Assembly: GCA_965153455.1 (NCBI GenBank) | Contig: OZ234493.1 | Coordinates: 5,456,001-5,520,000 of the forward strand | DNA length: 64,000 bases | From: Sphagnum compactum | Lineage: Eukaryota; Bryophyta; Sphagnopsida; Sphagnales | Direction of reading: 5' to 3' | Shown here: one piece after another, positions 47,696 to 59,298 of the stretch | Layout: every line of letters starts with the position of its first letter | How positions within the stretch are numbered: position 1 is the stretch's first letter | Position numbers and translations under genes: made by a program | Notes under the pieces: model-generated | Told to the model about the DNA's origin: nothing | Seen by the model: only the letters and a program-made list of their open reading frames with translations | Databases searched by the model: none

Positions 47696-48750
47696 CCCAC
47701 ATCAATGTTACTCCCTTTAAATCTCAATGAAGAATTTGGTAGAAATTACACAAAGTTCATCTTTGTGGGGAGAATGCAATTCACAGCCAACTTTATGACA
47801 TTGTCCTGGTGTGCAAATTTGCTTCTTTCTTTCACCATTGGCTTTTATGCTTTAGCATGGCTTAATTATGTTTCACCAAACTCATATAAACTCATACAAT
47901 TCACACAAGGTTAATGAATGACAGGCACAAGAATTGTTCAAAGGCAAATATCACTATTTGCGTATTGTCAAATATCATTTAATCACAAAATATGAATGTT
48001 TTTATTTGTGAGAAATCTTCACATTTCTTCAACCTGAAAAGTATGATTTCCGCATACCTATGCAAAGGATTTTTGTGGAAAAAATGGCACTAATTCACCA
48101 GAATGCATAGTCTCCTCCAGATGCTAACCTTAACTAGCCCAAAATGTTGCTTTGAGTCTGGGAACATATTCTAATTTTAGTCCTAAAGGTCTATCTCTGG
48201 AATAATTACAGCTCTCTTAAAAAATAACATTAAAATGTAATTCCCACTTTCAAAGGTCTTCAACAAGAAGCCCATGGATGGAAAACCAGATATCAGAACA
48301 AAAACAACTTTACATGAATGTTACTGTTACCCAATAGCCAAGGCATGGGATACCTCAACATTTTTTATCATCTTTCACCCCAAGCAAGATACATTAATGC
48401 CTTTGGCTTCAAAACATGGGCAGTACAAGAACTTGAAGTAATCATCTTGTAAAGATCTTCATGGTCCCCCAAATGAATTTAACAAGCTAAATATTCACCT
48501 ACTTGATAGAGCAGTGCCAACTTCAAAGCTTAGACCAGTGAAAATTGAAAAGAAGTTTACAAAATGCAGTCTAAAACAAAAGTACATATGGTGAAAACCC
48601 TGTGGTGCATTCCCTTAGAATTAAGAGGAAATTTCAAGGTTCACAGTCATCAAACTGCTATCACTAATTTCAGCATATACATACTTTGAAGAATTCAATA
48701 AGCAGATAAATTGAGAAAAACGCTGAAAATAACAGCAGAATTACAATGAT
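47696..48750. other. Intergenic; fragment of repeat P
   Basis: 48006-48095 (gcatacctatgcaaaggatt and neighbours) matches the left part of repeat P copy 2 (31245-31300). Nothing else was recognised. Confidence 0.4.
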
Positions 48751-49110
48751 GAATACAACCCCATGGAATACAAGACAAGAAGTAGCTGAAGTACGGTGTG
48801 CTAAGGGGCTCATTACTGAGTGTAAATGATGAATACTTTACCTCCTTGACTCTTGAGGCTAAAGCAAACCCACCTAAAAAGCTCAAGCTACAGAATGAGG
48901 GAGAGCATTTGAAGAATACAACCCCAAGGAAAAAAACACACAAGAAGTAGCTGAAGTACAGTGTGCTCAGGACTCATTCCCAAGTGTAACTTTGACCCTT
49001 GAGGCCAAACACAATGACATAAAAACTCAAGCTATAGAAAGAGGGAGCATCAATCTGAATAAGAAAGTACAAACCACAAGGAAAAAACACACAATAAGAG
49101 GCATGAAATT
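48751..49110. repeat. Tandem repeat, about 150-163-bp unit, 2.3 copies
   Basis: gaatacaacccca at 48751 and 48914, a third degraded start near 49065, and aagaagtagctgaagtac at 48777 and 48941 define the unit. It lies just 3' of the thioredoxin gene, so it may be partly transcribed with it. Confidence 0.75.
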
Positions 49111-49398
49111 CAGTCAAGCTTGCACAAAACATTGACTCATGACAGCAATCAAAAGCCCGGTTTAAATGGGTATAAACTCTTGTCTATGCTCTTTCGACAC
49201 GAAGCTCCTCATCAGATTTTTCTACAAAAGAAACTCTTGAGATCAACTGCTATCTATCAGATGACTGGAACAAAGCAAGAGGAAAATCAAAGGAATCATG
49301 TCCTAGGGCTATTGTGTGTGCCCTAGATGTGGTGAAGAGTGTGAATAGAAACCCAGTAATTACAGGGGGGATGTGGAACCTTGGAGGTGAATGTGCAA

Positions 49399-50088
49399 TT
49401 AGGGTTTCGGAGATGGTCGAACCTTGTCTATGGCTGCAACAAGATCATCAAATTTGGCCCCTACTACTTCTGCCACAACTTTCTTGTTCTGGAGGATCTT
49501 GAAAGTCGGCACCACACGGATCCCGAGCTCCTTGGCCAGCGGCTTGTTTTCCTGATTGCAATCCAACTTCAAGAAGATCACATCCTTATACCTGTAAGAA
49601 AGCTCCTCCACTTTGGGCGCTATGAGCTTACAAGGACCACACCACTGCGTGAACATATCCAACACCACAACGGTATCCTCCCCGGCTTCTTCCACTGTTG
49701 ACCAGAACGTATCTTTACACGTCTCGCCCACTCCCCCTCCGCCACCATGACGACGCACGGGGGTTTGAGTAGTAATGAACGATTCCACGCCGGAATATTG
49801 CTCTGATCCTACTCTAGCTACAATTCTCCTGTCCTCCTCCTTCCTCTGCTTCCTGCCAAACCCTAAGTCCGATACCACTACTGACGACGCTACTGAAGGC
49901 GATGAGCAACAATGCTCCACATTTCTCGCAGCTGCTGCAGCTGAATGGAAAAAGCTGGTGCAGGATAGACTTGAATTAGGAGGAGATGTGAAATTTGAGG
50001 TGAGTTCAGGAGTTACAAAACTACTTCGGGTTTTGGGAAGACAGTTTTGGATGGAGAAACAGCCAGCTTTCAAGATTATGCAAGCCAT
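49399..50088 (-). CDS. Thioredoxin f-type, plastid precursor
   Basis: A single uninterrupted frame of 229 codons. Residues 1 to about 115 form a Ser/Ala-rich, low-acidic leader as expected for a chloroplast transit peptide, ending in a short Gly run. The mature domain has KDTFW (125-129), VVVLDMFTQWCGPCK with the redox pair Cys150/Cys153, LDCNQENKPLAKELGIRVVP (cis-Pro in VVPTF) and AKFDDLVAAID near the C-terminus. The extra Cys177 in LDCNQ is the third cysteine characteristic of f-type thioredoxins. These take electrons from ferredoxin-thioredoxin reductase and switch on Calvin-cycle enzymes such as fructose-1,6-bisphosphatase in the light. Cys124 (GETCKD) is a further cysteine just before the domain. 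The end of repeat P copy 4 lies 175 bp upstream of the ATG. Confidence 0.95.
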   Translation of the reverse strand: MACIILKAGCFSIQNCLPKTRSSFVTPELTSNFTSPPNSSLSCTSFFHSAAAAARNVEHCCSSPSVASSVVVSDLGFGRKQRKEEDRRIVARVGSEQYSGVESFITTQTPVRRHGGGGGVGETCKDTFWSTVEEAGEDTVVVLDMFTQWCGPCKLIAPKVEELSYRYKDVIFLKLDCNQENKPLAKELGIRVVPTFKILQNKKVVAEVVGAKFDDLVAAIDKVRPSPKP

Positions 50089-50262
50089 TGCACCACCTAG
50101 TCCTCCTCCTCCTCCTCCTCCTTCTTCGTCGTCTTCGTCACCGCGCGCGGCTGGCTGAGTTGCTCGCTTGGCGTGCGTTTCTGATTCTGCCGCTCAAGCT
50201 CTTGCCCCTGTCCACAGCTCCCTTTGCAGCATCAGCGTCAGCGTTTTGGTTTTGATGGCCCA

Positions 50263-50269
50263 TATATAG
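50263..50269 (-). promoter_or_regulatory. TATA-like sequence upstream of thioredoxin f, from repeat P
   Basis: On the minus strand the stretch reads TTGGCTATATATGG, 175 bp before the start codon, and coincides with the terminus of repeat P copy 4. Placement and orientation would suit a promoter with a leader of about 150 nt; use is inferred. Confidence 0.4.
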
Positions 50270-50475
50270 CCAAAAAGAGAAATTCAGATCTTTAAAAGCC
50301 ATAATTCGACCAAATATTAAGAAAAATCGCCAGATTTCTATACAGGGTTCAAGTAGGTAGCCAAAATTATAGAATGATATTTTAAATTAATTTAAATTAC
50401 ATATTTACCTTGTAGCCAAATTTGGCTAAATCTTCCAATGGATGATAACTGCATCACAAAATTGACAACAAGTAC
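50263..50475 (+). repeat. Repeat P, copy 4
   Basis: Starts ATATATAGCCAAAAAG, continues agccataattcgaccaaat, gccagatttctatac, ggtagccaaaattatagaat, and carries the intact palindrome TAGCCAAATTTGGCTA at 50413-50428. It is the most complete match to copy 3. Confidence 0.75.
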
Positions 50476-53416
50476 ATTGATCAGCATGTCCTTGAAGTAT
50501 CCACATTATTACTTGAATTAGGATTACCGTAGTTAAATCAGATTACTAAATATGGATTTTTAGGTTATCCTTAAGGTACCCGAAACTGGGGCTACCGGGC
50601 TACAGTTTCACCGAAACTGGGGACGAAATGAGAAGACAGGAAGAAAACAGTACACGTCAGAAAAAACTGGGACCAAAATAGTTTTCTCCCCTAAATGGGA
50701 GTTTGAGCACTAGTTTTGGATTTGTGATTTCTTCTGCTTCACTGCTGTGTTCATAATTTTTCATTACAATCAAGCCTTGTCAGAAGAAGATCCGCCAAAT
50801 CTTCTGAACTGGTACCCAGTTTCATGAGACAGTACTCAATTTTGGTCACTTTACACAACCACTTACAAATTGGGGATGGGAACACAGATTAAAGGGCCAA
50901 ACTAGGGTCCAAAGGCAGGGTGACATTTAAGGTAACTCACTGACTACCTGGTTCTCTTTCCCACATGAGCTTTACTTTGAATTTGAGCAATATTAATTAT
51001 GCCATTTATATATGTTTCCAAGTCATAGGGGCAAGTCATACAGTATGCAGCACATAAGAATTTATAGATTCCAAAAACTAATTGTTGAATGCCAAGCTCA
51101 CTCACATGTTGGATTTGAAGAGGGGCCATTGTAGACTGTCTTTTAAGAATCTAACATCTATCTACTAAACCCTAAACCTTGAACACAATGATCAATTACA
51201 ATGCCTACTTGGTGAAGTGAATTGTTGGTCTTCCTTTATAGGTAGGACTGGTGAAAAAGGAGGGATGATGTAAAATTAGATAAGGCTATTATTGAATGAG
51301 GACCAAGCAAAACTAGGGGAATATGAACACAAAGTTTTCTTTTTCTCTCTTTTTCAGCTGCAAAATGGTTGATTGCTATGGTTCTTTAACAGTTGAATAT
51401 TATAGCACCTATAATTGTGAAATATTGCATTACACTTGTGCAAGTTGTCTATTTGGTAGACTTATTATGTGCGGAAAAAAGAAGAAGGAAAAAGAGTTTT
51501 GTCCATCCTTAACCGACTCAATTATTTTGTTCCTTCAAACATATATGGACTGCATATCCGGCTCAAGAGCACTGGTTAACACTTGGTACAACCCATAAAA
51601 CTAAAACTGCGATTACAAATAGGTGAGAGAACACTAAGGTAAAAGGCACCCAAAAACCATGAAAATAAGCATAATGAGTAAATTAGGTTTTTCTTTTTTT
51701 CTACACTCATTTTTCTCTTAAATATAAGAGGATTTATAATTCAACCCAAGTTGAAGCTGATTTTTTTTAAATTTTCAATTCATTATGAATTTTTAAAGAA
51801 TTGTGATTGTGATAGGAGTACATGTAGTATAAGGCAAACCGATTTAAAACTTAACCCAAGTTGAAACTGATTTTTTTAATTAATTATGATTTTAAAACAA
51901 TTGTGATAGGGGTATATGCCCCTTAATCCAGGGGATTTTAGTGTTAGTGGGATTTGTAGAACCTAAAATTTAGAAGGGGCAGTGCCATTGCTTTGTTGGT
52001 GGAGGCCTTTCACAAGACTGAATGAGAAGGTTTAATTCAGCCTTGATTATGATAAACATGCTTATGAATGAACATAATGTGTTTCAAAAAATAATTATGT
52101 CATGGTCAACCCTCGGTTGGTGGAGTCTAATTTTAATTTGTAACTCATCTTTGGGTGCTTCAGTAAGTTTTTGATTCAATTTTTCCATTAATAATGCATC
52201 CTAAAAGTTTTTGAAGCATCTTGTAAACGTAAGGTGCCTTTTCACAAAGGAAAAAAAAACAAAAAGGCCACTTTTTGAAAGGCACAATATGTTTAGAAAA
52301 GTCCTTTTGATCTTTAAGAAACATTATCAATCATTTGTGTAAAAGCATATCCACCCCCACAATCTTAAACTACACATTTACATTAAAATAAATTGGTGTT
52401 TAATGTTCAATGTTCCCACCCACACACATTTAAAAAGTCATTGCAAACAATGAAAGATCATTTATACCTTTCATTTAGAACAATAATTACCACTAACCAT
52501 ATTCACACTAGGAAAATATGTTTTAAAATGTTAAAATGATATCAACATTCTTGCTTGATTTTGCAAGAGAGCAACAAGTTTTGCGCTATTTTGCTAGAAT
52601 ATTTAACACAAAAAGGTCTTTATTACTATGAAGTGGAAATGTTCTAAGGTGCTCCAAATATGTTAGGATATTTCTTGAAATGTTTTACAGGAAAATTTGA
52701 AGTTTCCTAAAGATTTAACCACGAAATTTGTGAAGGATTGGGGAAATCTCTGTGTGTAGAATGTTACATTTACCACACTTCCCCCTTTGGAAGCATGGGC
52801 CATGAAATAGGTCAAATCATTAACCATTTTGGATGGCGTTTGTTGGGTTTATCATCACATTACCGGCTCTCATCATTCATGAGATTTGATCAACATTTGC
52901 CTTCATTAATGGTTTTATTGGCATTGCCTTCCACAATGAGATATGTTGAAGCTCAAATTTAGAAGTCCATTAATAGTTTACATGCTCCACTATGAAACAC
53001 ATTGTAATGCTATGTTAGGGTCCAAAGTGTGACAAATGTATTTTTCTTTTTCTTTTTTGCATTTAAAATTGTCATTCATCTTTTTGTCAACCATGTTCAT
53101 TTATGGTGAGCAATATATTTCGAGGTCCAAATATGCAAGGATCTTTTGCACCAATAATGAGTAACTCCAAGTTTTCAACCACATGTACAATCCAAATATG
53201 AAAAGCATTGCAAGGGAAAGGAAGGAATAGCGGATAAGGAAGTTTAGAAAATTGAAAATAATTATTGTATACAAAAATAAGTTTAACAACATAGATTTTT
53301 CCTCAAAGCTCCAAATCTTATATATTAATTCACTTGGTCTGTCAGTGTGTCTATCTGAACCTGTCCATTCCGACCCGTTAACAGTCTTTGCGAGGCTGAT
53401 TCTGCAACCCCCCAGA
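50476..53416. other. Intergenic, only a dispersed repeat recognised
   Basis: Repeat E copy 2 lies at 52029-52195. A 74-codon ORF at 52738-52962 is unrecognised. No supported gene. Confidence 0.45.
52029..52195 (+). repeat. Dispersed repeat 'E', copy 2
   Basis: See 32513-32665; a short insertion (about gtcatggtcaaccctcggtt) distinguishes this copy. Confidence 0.65.
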
Positions 53417-53728
53417 TGACAGAAACGAGGTCCCGAAATGAGCCACACCTGGCCTGAAATGTTCCAACGCCAGGTGCGGGTCATGGTGGCGGAGAGACAC
53501 ACGCTCGCTGGATCCTCCGTCTCCCCGCACCAGCCATCGATCACTTGTCTATCTGTGACAGGGCTTGGGAAGGGGGTTTAGCAGAAACGGCCGGTCGGCC
53601 TCTAAATATACCCAGATGGGGAAAACATAGTTTATTTCGACCAATTGACGTAGCTGACAGAAATGAGGTCTCGAGATGAGCCGCAATTGGTCTGAAATGT
53701 TCCAACGTTAGGTGCGGGTCGTGGTGGC
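53417..53728. repeat. GC-rich island with 74-bp direct repeats and hairpins
   Basis: 53417-53490 and 53655-53728 are direct copies (gaaatgttccaacg and ggtgcgggtc in both). In copy 1 CACCTGGC/GCCAGGTG (53446-53453 with 53469-53476) form a perfect 8-bp stem. The overlapping GGTGCGGG/CCCGCACC pair (53473-53480 with 53524-53531) closes a 59-nt structure. Copy 2 has lost the first stem. A small terminal-repeat element is one possibility. Confidence 0.6.
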
Positions 53729-55640
53729 AGTAAAGTGACCATGCAAGAAACTTTTTTTTTTCCCCTCCTGGAAATGTGGCGATTTATTTTTTTTTTGAAA
53801 TTTTTCCAAAATGCTCGCTTCACCATGTATGTTTTCATGGGGGACTTTTCAATGAATTTTTGTCACAAAAAATAAATAAAATAAAAATAAAAATAGTTGC
53901 TTTGCGCCTTTGTGTGTGTCTCTCTTGATTTAAAGAAACCGGGGGATTTCACATGTCCAAAGGTCACAGGTACCCACTAGTAAACATAAAGGATAAATTA
54001 TACCAAACCCATGAATCACTTGTTCATGGAACAAATCCACCATAAGGATACAATTGTGCATAGATAAATGAAAGGTTATGTTGTGAATGAAAGAAAAAAA
54101 AATAATGGAATTTTCTATAAATTAAATGAAAAAAGAATGAATAGAATGATGTTATGAAAAGAATTCATCACAAATGTAAGTGACCATATGGATAAGACTT
54201 GAAGATGAATGAACCAATGTTCATGGATCAAATTGATCATGCACATTCAATTCGTGATATGGGGTGGAATGAATCCCATGGATGAAAATGAACTTCAAAA
54301 ATGAAATTCACCACAAAGGTAAAACTCCCCTAGAAGTCACTCTCTTTATATTTTATGAAACATGTGAAATAAAGCCAGTTTTTTGATATTTTATGAAATA
54401 AAAAATAATTTTTAAGTTGAAAATATTTTATGTTTAATTTTTAAATATTTTCATAATAAATTTTCAGCACTTACATTTAAATAAAATTTAAAAATAAAAC
54501 ATAAAACCCTAAATCTTAAACTTCCCTTGGGTAAAACTAACAAATATAGATGAAATTTATGACATAAATGAACCATACAAATAATAATATCCACAAACTC
54601 AAAATCAATGCAAGGTACATGGATGGAATTGAAAAATATGGATGAAATCACATTCATGGATGAAAATGACCATCATGTACATTTATCTATCTATTGATGT
54701 GAGACTCACATATGAAGCTCCCTCCCTCCCCTATAAACCTCCTTCCTTCCCTACTAGGGAGCCCTACATACTTACCTTCTCGAGTAATGTATATAGTTAA
54801 AATAATGATGTATGTGTATGAGGTTTACATATATACCTATCTCCCTTTACAAATCCATTTAGATATTGAAAGGCACATTTGATGGAGATGTAAGTTTCCA
54901 TGTTCATATGGTTCGTATAATGGGAACCAAAAAATGTAATTTAAGTTTCAGGCATATGAAGAGTAGCTAGGGGGGTGCAGGGTAGAATGTAGGAGCAAAG
55001 AGGTAGGAGGGAGGAAGTAGGAAAGTGTAATTCCACTAGTGTGAACCCGGTGCATAATGCACCCGTCGAGTTCCCCCTCGCTCGATCCTTCCCATTGCCC
55101 ACTCCGGTTTTTTATCTTGTCGACTTCCTTTCGTCCTTCGCATTTTTCACTCCGATTTTTTAATTCGTTAATTTTCCCCTCCCCCCCCTCCCCATTCCCC
55201 TATTATATATAACTAACTTCCTGCCCCATGCTCCCCCCCCCCCTCCCCCCCCGCGTTACCAAGCCCTGTCACCCGCTGCTTCACCGGCCTCTCCCTCCCC
55301 CACCCCCCAAAACCCCCGTCACAAACAAACTTACTGAATTAATATATATGATTGGTGCCCTGGTTCACTGAGGCCTGATGATTCAAGGCACAACCACATG
55401 ATCCAGTTCAAACCATGCCAACTATTCACAAAAGTAGTTGCAACTGCACACACGAGAAAACATGCATCTTCATTCATATTTTTACACCTACATGTGGATT
55501 ATGTGACCCAACATCCATCCACCCGTACACCATGTCTTGAAAACTCACTATGACTTTAGTTGTAGATGAACTACAACTGAGTTACCAAGGTTACGAAGTT
55601 TCATTTGGCAACCCTCCTACTTCCACCTCACATTAAGTAG
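53729..55640. other. Intergenic with poly-C tracts
   Basis: AT-rich up to about 54900. C-rich low-complexity tracts lie around 55176-55195, 55230-55252 and 55290-55320. No gene recognised. Confidence 0.5.
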
Positions 55641-55840
55641 GTAGTTAGCTATGTACATGGGGAAGTATCATAGGCACTTGTAGGTAGAGAATGCAAGTGC
55701 TTACTTAGGTAGTTAGCTATGTAAGTGTGGGAAATATCATAGGTAAGTAAGTAGAAAATGTAAGTGCTTACTTAGGTAGTTAGCTGTGTACGGGGGGAAT
55801 TATCATAGGTAAGTAGGTAGAGAATGGAAGCGCTTACTAT
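55641..55840 (+). repeat. Tandem array, about 68-bp unit, three copies
   Basis: gtagttagct begins at 55641, 55709 and 55776, each followed by a 'tatcatagg' word and 'gagaatg/gaaaatg'. A related monomer lies inverted at 3530-3660. Confidence 0.85.
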
Positions 55841-56279
55841 CTGAGCACCTCTGTAGGTAATGCATTTGGTGATAACTATGTATGTAGATACATGTGGATG
55901 GTTCGTAGTTAGTACATAGCTAACCACCATGATTCTCATCTCATGTTCAAAGGCATTTTGAAGACTGAAAACTCTTATATTCTTATTGCTCTTGCTTCTC
56001 CAAAGTTAACAAGAGTCCCTTTTAAGGCACTTGATGGCTACTAATTAAGTACGTAGATACCAAATACATGCAAAATGGTCAGTACCGATGTTGTGTGGTC
56101 ATTTGAATTTATAAAGACACATCAATTACAGTTTTTGTAATATTTCAGAATCAGAGAGCTGTCAGTTTTGAGTTTTTATAATAGAAAAATCAGAATCAAA
56201 GAACCATGGGTTCTCTGGTTTATTCAAAAACTATAATGAATGACGGGCTTTTCATGCAAGAATTGACAACAAACTCTCA

Positions 56280-56730
56280 GTGTTATGGGTGGTTATTTGG
56301 TTCTTCCCAGTTTTTGAGAACCGTGATTACACATCAGAACAGGTGCTTTGATTGTTTTTGAACAGTGGCTATGAACCCTAAGAACTGTCCTGATACTCAT
56401 CAGGGGTCTGTTCCAGTGTTGGGTGGGTATTTGATTTTTGAATAACTACTGGTGGTTCTGAGTATTTGAACATTCAGAACCAAAGAACCACCAGTTGCAG
56501 TTATTTCAAACCCCTCAAAGAATCACCAGATTTCATGAACAAACTGACAGTTTTCTCTGGGCGGTTATTTGAGTTGTTCCCTCCAAATTTTGAGAACCAC
56601 GGTTATATCAGAACATGGTCTTCTATTTTTTGAGAACCACAGTCGTCTGTCATAATTGAGTTTTTGAATTTTGATGAACAACCCTGATACCTGGAGGGGT
56701 GCAGTTTCTAATAACCGCCAAACAGTGGTT
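56280..56730. repeat. Nested foldback cluster with a GGGYGGTTATTTG-type end
   Basis: Related words occur at 56286 (gggtggttatttggttc), 56421 (gggtgggtatttga) and 56559 (gggcggttatttgag), and inverted near 56713 (aataaccgcca). A perfect 12-bp inverted repeat (ACTGGTGGTTCT, 56448-56459 with 56484-56495) sits in the middle. This looks like short terminal-inverted-repeat elements inserted in each other, perhaps of the hAT type. Confidence 0.5.
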
Positions 56731-57074
56731 AGTGTGCAGCTGACCACCATGGTTAGCTATTGGACAGGAATACAACGAACAAGTGTTTTCTGTCCACCTA
56801 CCATCCATCTCTGTGTGGTGTGCTGGTGGGTGTTGGTGCACTCTGGCCGGCCCTTCAGACGCCACCAAACAGGACAGAGTGTTTAAGTCGTTACCCATGC
56901 CCCAGCAGCGCAGTCGTTGTTGGCACAGAGTTGTTGCTTTTGTAGTTGTTGTTGTCAGGAATTGGGGTCAGAGTTGAAGGGGTTTCATGAGCGCAGTTTC
57001 ACAAAGAGTTGTTGAAGTTGCGGACTTCATCGGTACAACAGTAGTCGGAGCTGGACGATTCTCACTCCATAGCC

Positions 57075-57853
57075 ATGTCGCAGACTACCCAAATAACTCT
57101 TGCATGTTTGTTAGTGCTGTTGCTTCTCGTAAGTCTAACCCCAACTGAATTTGGTCTCTAGCATGTTCTCTGCTATGTCCCCCTTTGATGAATTGTTCAA
57201 ATGAAACACGAATTTTTCTCAGAACTCCAGCACCCACAATACACACATGAGCACAAGTTTTGTAGAGTCGAGATTTTTGGGTTGTAGACAGTCTTGCAGA
57301 GAAAAAAAATGCCAAAAGGGTCTGTTAACGCAGCACGGTGCGACCGAGGTTGCAGGTCGAATCATCATGGGCTACGAGTAGACGTGTGTCAGCAGCCGAG
57401 GAGCCTTTGCCGATCAAGTGCGACGCATCTGTCCTGGAATTAGTCCCATGCTCCGACTCCTTGTCAGGCAAGAGAGCCGTGGCTCGACCGGATCACAGAT
57501 GCTGTGTAGCATTGAAAGAGCTCATGCTCACGCCCGAGTGTCTGTGCTTTGCTGCCTCTACTGCATCCGGTTTCAACAAGAAGCAGGTGCTTAGCCTGCC
57601 TTCTGCTTGCAACATCCGGATCAAACCCGGTCAGACTTGTGATGGTAAAGTCTTCTCGCAACATGTTGTTCCACAACCTCCAGCAAATACATTCTGCATG
57701 CACATACATTGCTGTGTATTGAGCTGGTTGTCGTGATAACAAGCTCTTCTTTGTTTGCTTGCACTAACACTGTCTTGTTTGTTTTCTGGGTGTTCTAATG
57801 ATGCAGGCCTTCCTGTGCCCACAACTAAGCATTTGGCCTCGACCCCACTTTGA
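57075..57853 (+). CDS. Non-specific lipid-transfer protein (eight-cysteine motif), three exons
   Basis: Exons 57075-57128, 57356-57644 and 57807-57853 join in frame to give 129 aa. The signal peptide spans exon 1 and the start of exon 2 (MSQTTQITLACLLVLLLL|VESSWA), with likely cleavage after Ala24. The mature part has the full C-C-CC-CxC-C-C pattern at residues 40, 50, 67/68, 80/82, 103 and 113, with spacings 9-16-11-1-20-9. It is a secreted, disulphide-bonded helical bundle that binds lipids, with roles in cuticle or defence in related proteins. The last intron follows Cys113 by one codon, as often in this family. The first intron, inside the signal peptide, is unusual. A short tail (LPVPTTKHLASTPL) follows, with no GPI signal. 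The subtype is uncertain; the spacing is nearest to the DIR1-like and type-D groups. Confidence 0.88.
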
Positions 57854-57873
57854 TCATGAAGCTTTCATTGGAC

Positions 57874-57879
57874 AATAAA
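57874..57879 (+). terminator. Polyadenylation signal of the lipid-transfer protein gene
   Basis: AATAAA 20 bp after the stop codon, within gacaataaagtcc. Confidence 0.5.
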
Positions 57880-59298
57880 GTCCTTCATGAATAACTCAAC
57901 TCTAAATGAAGGAAAACTCAATAGCAACATAACCAAACTTTGAATCATAAAGTGGAATGAGATTTTAAATATTTTCTAAGAAAAAATACATTGGCAATTA
58001 ATGAGGAGTGAAATTCCTTTTACTCCTAATGCTAGTGATAAAACTAGTTTCAACATGTTTTTATCTTTATTTCATTGTTGCTATAATTATAAATAAAATT
58101 TTGAATAATCTTTTGCAATAAATGCTCAATGTTAATATTTGATACCCAGATTTGACAAAATTTATCCTTTTTGCTGATAACAATGTTTAGAGTTCAAATC
58201 AAGGTTCGGGAGTGAAATTAAAGGCCAAATGAGAAGGCATTTTGTAAATGATTTTAATAAAGATCAAAGTTCCCTGTCTTTGCTTCCTTAGTTATTCATA
58301 TTCTCTTATTTCCCTATATATCACTGGCTTAAGTTTGTTTGGCATGATCTCTTCATGGTTCATTCAAATGATGTGCACTTTAGTGATGATGTAGAGGATT
58401 TAGGGAAGTGACCAGAGAGAAAATCTTACATTGAACATAACAAAGACTCATTGTTGAAGGTGATCAAACATTGATGTCATGTAAGCAATGACCTAATTTT
58501 TTGGACTTAGCATGGCCGTGTGAAACTAGCAATGATTGTGGTGTACATAAAGAATCGTCAAAAAAATTCCAATGAATTTTGAGGACCATTTTAGAGCAAA
58601 GTCTGACTTGGAGCCTTCTGCTACATAGAAGAACTCACAGTAGCTTGGCAAATTACATTCCATAATTTTGAAGTTACCTCTTTTTTCTTTTTTCTTTTAT
58701 TCTCTTTCTTTCACATTTAAAGTAAGTCGAACACAAAAAAAATTTGAAGGTTTTTTATGCAAGGGAGAGGTCTATCCTTAAACCCTGAACTCTGATTTGA
58801 GGAACCTGTCACGAAGCCAGATGAGTGTTGGCCACTGAAAGTTGCGGAAGGGTCTCAAGATGACCCTTCTCTTGTATATAATGTGTCAAAAGGATTACTT
58901 GGGTTGTTAGATTAGCAAGCCATCCAGAGTGAGGAAACGTAGGGGCTTTCATGTCTTCAAGAAAGAAATCAGGAAAGCTTCCTGTCCTAGACTTCAGGTT
59001 TTCAAAGTTAGAAAATGTCCATCAAGACATAAGCCAGGAGTCCACACAAATAATAGCACACAAAAACTAAAAACAGTGGTATTCTTATTCTGTGAAAGCA
59101 CCACAACAAACTCATTCATTCTCTACCTATCAACATCCCTGACACCTTCTCAACCCACACAGCTCTAGTCCAAGCATCGGATCAATACTCACACAAACAT
59201 GCACTACATCTCCACAACTCTATGCCTTTTGTGCTAAATGATTAATAGTCCTTAAACACCAAGGAGGACCAATTTGGTCCTCCAGTCCCCCAGTACTT
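57880..59298. other. Intergenic, nothing firmly recognised
   Basis: A 38-codon open stretch at about 58800-58915 (containing KPDECWPLKVAEGSQDDPSL) looks compositionally coding but has no identity or partner exon. Confidence 0.35.

Noticed and set aside
49775-50158. 127-codon plus ORF opposite thioredoxin f
   Set aside because: Antisense shadow of the thioredoxin frame plus a CCT microsatellite.
53473-53531. tRNA-like fold closed by GGTGCGGG/CCCGCACC
   Set aside because: Only 59 nt long, with no T-loop GTTCRA or anticodon arm.
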